From Psychromonas sp. CD1 (GTDB lineage Bacteria; Pseudomonadota; Gammaproteobacteria; Enterobacterales; Psychromonadaceae), in NCBI RefSeq assembly GCF_002239585.1, contig NZ_NDFH01000003.1:124001-188000 (forward strand): 64,000 bases of DNA. Reading direction: 5' to 3'. Positions 62,170 through 64,000 of the stretch are shown piece by piece. The notes under the pieces were generated by a model, which was not told the origin of the DNA, ran no database searches, and saw nothing but the letters and a program-made list of their open reading frames with translations. Numbering within the stretch: position 1 is the first letter of the stretch; every line of letters starts with the position of its first letter. Both the position numbers and the translations under genes were made by a program.

Positions 62170-63092
62170 TGAGCTTAAATTTTGGTAAGGTTGCGGTGTT
62201 ATTTGGTGGGACAAGCGCTGAACGAGAAGTTTCTTTACGATCAGGGCAAGCGGTACTCGATGCGTTAGTTAATCAGGGTATCGATGCAAAAGGTATTGAT
62301 CCCAAAGTATATGATGTAGCACAATTAAAAGCACAAGGCTTTGATCGCGCATTTATAGTGTTACATGGACGTGGCGGTGAAGATGGTACGATTCAAGGTT
62401 TGTTAACTTATTTGAAAATTCCTTTTACGGGTAGTAACGTTTTAAGCTCTGCTATCACAATGGATAAATCAATGAGTAAACAAATTTGGAAAAGTGCAGG
62501 GTTACCGACCGCTAAATATAAAATAGTTACCAAAAACGACTATAATGCAAAGCAAGCAAAAAACATATTGATGGACTTATCGCATACTGTCATGGTTAAA
62601 CCTGTAAATGAAGGTTCAAGTATTGGAATGGCGAAAGTCGATAATGCGGACGATTTAAATAAAGCATTATTAGATGCATTTAAATTTGATAGTAAGGTAT
62701 TACTTGAAACGTGGATTGAGGGTGAAGAATATACCGTTTCGATGCTCGATGGGCATGCATTACCCGCGATAAAAATGTCCACAGATAATGATTTTTATGA
62801 TTATAACGCAAAATACCAATCAACCAATACGCGTTATTTTTGTCCTTGCGGCTTAGATAAGCAAGAAATGAAAACGCTTAATGCATTAGCAGAAGATGCT
62901 TTTGTCTCGATTGGTTGTCAAGGGTGGGGACGTGTTGATTTTATGCGGGATATGAATAAACAGTGGTTTTTATTAGAAATTAATACGGTACCTGGAATGA
63001 CAGAGACAAGCTTAGTGCCTAAAGCTGCTAAACAAGCAGGATACAGTTTTGAGCAATTAGTGTTAAAAATATTAATGCAAACGTTGGCTTAA
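62169..63092 (+). CDS. ddl: D-alanine:D-alanine ligase (DdlB type)
   Basis: Ddl makes D-Ala-D-Ala for MurF and is the target of D-cycloserine. The 307-aa ATP-grasp enzyme shows VLFGGTSAEREVSLRSG at the N-terminus, LHGRGGEDGTIQGLL near residue 63, KPVNEGSSIGMAKV near 145 and LEINTVPGMTETSLVPKAA near 268. The dcw position between murC and ftsQ identifies it as the DdlB copy. Confidence 0.96.
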   Translation: MSLNFGKVAVLFGGTSAEREVSLRSGQAVLDALVNQGIDAKGIDPKVYDVAQLKAQGFDRAFIVLHGRGGEDGTIQGLLTYLKIPFTGSNVLSSAITMDKSMSKQIWKSAGLPTAKYKIVTKNDYNAKQAKNILMDLSHTVMVKPVNEGSSIGMAKVDNADDLNKALLDAFKFDSKVLLETWIEGEEYTVSMLDGHALPAIKMSTDNDFYDYNAKYQSTNTRYFCPCGLDKQEMKTLNALAEDAFVSIGCQGWGRVDFMRDMNKQWFLLEINTVPGMTETSLVPKAAKQAGYSFEQLVLKILMQTLA

Positions 63093-63095
63093 TAA

Positions 63096-63857
63096 TTGTC
63101 TATGTTATTAATGTCGTTTATTGCGCAGAAGATAAAAAAAGTAAATGTTCCTAAGGTGCTTAGTTTAGTTTTTTTTATAGGCCTTATTTATCTAATAGGA
63201 AGCAGTTATTTCAAACTTAAAACATGGTTAACGGATGAGCGATCGTTACCCATGACTGAGTTGATTTTAACCGGAGAACAAAAGCACATTTCATTACAAG
63301 ATGTGCGCAATATATTGATTAGTCAGAAAAGCCGGTTAAATTTTTTTACGCTTGAAATATCAAAAATACAGAGTGAGGTTGAAGCATTACCCTGGGTCTA
63401 TTCTGCATCAATTCGTAAGAGTTGGCCGACAACGATAAAAATTCATATAGTAGAGCAATCCATTGTCGCTATTTGGAATGATCACGATTTACTTAATCGG
63501 TTTGGTGAAATAGTGTATGCATCACCGGAGAACTTAGGCGGTGAATATGTTTCTCTTTATGGGGAAGATAAATATTCGAATGATGTGTTGATAACATATA
63601 GAAAAGTAAATAAATTATTAAAAACAGATCATTTTGAAATAGCATCACTAACTAGTGATGTACGTCAAGCGACGCAGGTCGTACTTAAAAATGGTTTTAA
63701 ATTAAATTTAGGACAAGAGCAAAAGTTAGATCGTATTCAGAGTTTTTTAAACGTTTTTCCATTATTAGGGAAAAAGTATGATACAGATAAAATTGATTAT
63801 ATCGATTTTCGTTACGATACTGGTTTTGCTATTGGCTGGAAACAGAATGAAAAGTGA
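63096..63857 (+). CDS. ftsQ: Cell division protein FtsQ
   Basis: FtsQ is a bitopic inner-membrane protein that recruits FtsB and FtsL to the divisome. The 251-253 aa protein has one membrane helix (LSLVFFIGLIYLIGSSYF, about residues 24-41), a POTRA domain (LTGEQKHISLQDVRNIL; LEALPWV-like EALPWVYSASIRKSWP) and a beta domain with NRFGEIVYA. It starts four bases after ddl at TTG 63096 or, equally possible, ATG 63102. Its partner FtsL is truncated in this window. Confidence 0.93.
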   Translation: MSMLLMSFIAQKIKKVNVPKVLSLVFFIGLIYLIGSSYFKLKTWLTDERSLPMTELILTGEQKHISLQDVRNILISQKSRLNFFTLEISKIQSEVEALPWVYSASIRKSWPTTIKIHIVEQSIVAIWNDHDLLNRFGEIVYASPENLGGEYVSLYGEDKYSNDVLITYRKVNKLLKTDHFEIASLTSDVRQATQVVLKNGFKLNLGQEQKLDRIQSFLNVFPLLGKKYDTDKIDYIDFRYDTGFAIGWKQNEK

Positions 63858-63866
63858 GCGTTAGAT

Positions 63867-64000
63867 ATGGAAAGTAGTTATACCGTCGGCCTTGATATTG
63901 GTAGCAATAAAATAGTGTTGATCATTGGAGAGCGTCTTGATAACGGTAACATTAATATTGTTGGCGTTGGTGAATCCCCTGTAAAGGGAGTGGATAAAGG
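63867..64000 (+). CDS. ftsA: Cell division actin FtsA, 5' end (partial)
   Basis: The first 44 codons of FtsA, cut off by the window end. FtsA is the actin-like protein that tethers FtsZ to the membrane. YTVGLDIGSNKIVLIIGE is the first phosphate-binding motif and NIVGVGESPVKGVDK the conserved follow-up. The ATG at 63867 comes nine bases after the ftsQ stop. Confidence 0.93.
   Translation, partial: MESSYTVGLDIGSNKIVLIIGERLDNGNINIVGVGESPVKGVDK

Overview
The window is a gene-dense, AT-rich stretch of chromosome from a Gram-negative gammaproteobacterium. The protein families and gene order (gltBD, gyrA-serC-hisC-aroA, KtrAB-type K+ uptake, mreBCD-maf-rng-yhdP, pmbA-darP, rsfS-rlmH-mrdA, and the complete order of the dcw cluster) fit the Vibrionales/Alteromonadales assemblage. 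A Psychromonas-like marine bacterium is my best guess; this comes from remembered protein similarity, not from a search. MurE carries the DNPR motif, so a meso-DAP peptidoglycan is expected. I see no phage, insertion sequence, integron or CRISPR array.

Layout: 1-5.4 kb, glutamate synthase (gltB 3' half, gltD) and queuosine genes (queC, queE). 5.4-15.4 kb, the helicase hrpA, a REC-TPR response regulator, tRNA-Tyr, a small unknown protein, a broken asnB and a K+/H+ antiporter-like protein. 15.8-23.1 kb, yfaE-nrdB-(truncated nrdA), abutting a probable acquired block: the formaldehyde-detoxification pair fghA-frmA, a beheaded MFS transporter and an amidohydrolase. 23.1-32.7 kb, ubiG, gyrA, serC-hisC-aroA and ktrAB. 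33-41.3 kb, the cell-shape cluster mreBCD with maf, rng and yhdP. 41.4-45.7 kb, the purine nucleoside pair punR/punC, darP and pmbA. 45.8-49.5 kb, rlpA and the rsfS-rlmH-mrdA operon. 49.7 kb to the end, the division and cell-wall cluster mraZ-rsmH-ftsL-ftsI-murE-murF-mraY-murD-ftsW-murG-murC-ddl-ftsQ-ftsA, led by a textbook three-repeat MraZ operator.

Housekeeping content is ordinary, but the local structure is not. rlpA is flanked by a perfect 72-bp inverted repeat whose outer copy is a reverse copy of the gene's own 3' end. Recombination between the copies would flip rlpA and leave it intact in either orientation. There are three local tandem duplications in or next to intergenic DNA (100 bp, ~89 bp, 33 bp) and a hexamer repeat inside the mreB-mreC terminator loop. 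Several genes look freshly damaged: nrdA has lost roughly its first 400 codons, asnB has a single amber codon in an otherwise intact frame, ftsL is cut to 34 codons and ftsI has lost its normal start, and an MFS transporter lacks its N-terminal half. Two expected neighbours are missing from their usual places (rodA after mrdA, tldD near yhdP/pmbA). Either this is a genome in active decay and rearrangement, or some of these are assembly errors; the reads would decide.
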